Shown piece by piece: positions 5,878-6,085 of a DNA stretch of 6,085 nt. A program made the position numbers and the translations under genes. Every line of letters starts with the position of its first letter. The first letter of the stretch is position 1. The DNA comes from UBA2330 sp035443185 (GTDB taxonomy: Bacteria > Bacteroidota > Ignavibacteria > Tepidaquicellales > Tepidaquicellaceae). The notes under the pieces are model-generated. The model saw nothing but the letters and a program-made list of their open reading frames with translations. It was not told the origin of the DNA and did no database searches. The DNA lies in assembly GCA_035443185.1 (NCBI GenBank), contig DAORRV010000131.1, forward strand, positions 1 to 6,085, in the 5' to 3' direction.

Positions 5878-6085
5878 TTAATAAATGTTTAACAATTTAA
5901 GAATAATATCGGCAAAAACTCTTCTATATTAAAATAAATTCTTTAAACAGAATTGTTGGTGAAAATTAATAAAGCATCCATAACCAAGATCCAAAATAAA
6001 AATAATTGCTTCTCTTATTTTTACCTGAGGGATGGCAGAGATTTAATTTATCGTTTAACCTGTCCATCTTGATTACATCAGGGGA
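5878..6085. other. Non-coding region upstream of the transglycosylase
   Basis: No supported gene is visible. Next to the start the DNA is very AT-rich, with a small inverted repeat AATTCT/AGAATT at 5937-5942 and 5949-5954. I found no convincing promoter. From about 6022 the composition becomes less AT-rich, and the nested inverted repeat at 6024-6082 occurs there. A 38-codon open stretch on the minus strand (6085-5971) has no recognisable protein content. Confidence 0.5.
6024..6082. repeat. Nested imperfect inverted repeat near the right edge
   Basis: CCTGA (6024-6028) pairs with TCAGG (6078-6082), GATGG (6031-6035) with CCATC (6064-6068), and CAG (6036-6038) with CTG (6060-6062). The pairs are nested, with short unpaired stretches between them and an AT-rich centre of 21 bases. 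The less AT-rich composition differs from the adjoining spacer. It could be an RNA stem, the end of an upstream gene's transcript, or the edge of a repeated or mobile element cut by the window. Nothing decides between these. Confidence 0.35.

Noticed and set aside
5882..5900. Imperfect palindrome just upstream of the transglycosylase start
   Set aside because: It is made almost only of A and T with mismatches, as expected by chance at this composition.
5971..6085. Open stretch of 38 codons on the minus strand reaching the window edge, with an internal ATG at 6065-6067
   Set aside because: The translation matches no family I recognise, is short enough to occur by chance, and has no start signal. 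I could not support it as a truncated gene.

Overview
The window is AT-rich metagenome-style sequence. It carries five convincing protein genes, all on the minus strand, and one 100-N scaffold gap. Low GC, A/T-rich spacers, mostly absent Shine-Dalgarno (SD) sequences, and an HNH protein with a 'VLVLNQNYEPL' N-terminus suggest a Bacteroidota/Ignavibacteriota-type bacterium. That placement is an inference; no rRNA or other marker gene is present.

In transcription order (right to left), the right edge (5878-6085) is non-coding. It leads into a membrane-anchored GH23 lytic transglycosylase (4747-5877). Six bases after its stop codon begins a class V aminotransferase-fold PLP enzyme (3556-4740), so these two form a likely operon. 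A terminator-like palindrome followed by a T run lies about 100 bases downstream. After a spacer come a candidate promoter, a strong SD, and an HNH endonuclease-family gene. Its reading frame runs well upstream of the first GTG (2994-2996) but contains no ATG, GTG or TTG near the SD. The gene ends at the edge of a heptanucleotide tandem array (consensus AACTAYT).

The array leads to the N gap (2440-2539). The gap is bordered on both sides by the same 55-base sequence, which is the signature of two contig ends that overlap but were not merged. Beyond it lie an NAD(P)+-dependent aldehyde dehydrogenase (824-2317) and, 31 bases further on, a GNAT acetyltransferase (244-792) that starts at TTG. These two may be co-transcribed.

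The genes look like ordinary chromosomal functions: cell-wall remodelling, PLP chemistry, aldehyde oxidation, acyl transfer and an HNH nuclease. I see no convincing new multi-gene system. The most useful observations are the contig-overlap artefact at the tandem array, the HNH gene without a canonical start codon, the tight transglycosylase-aminotransferase pair, and a nested inverted repeat at the right edge.
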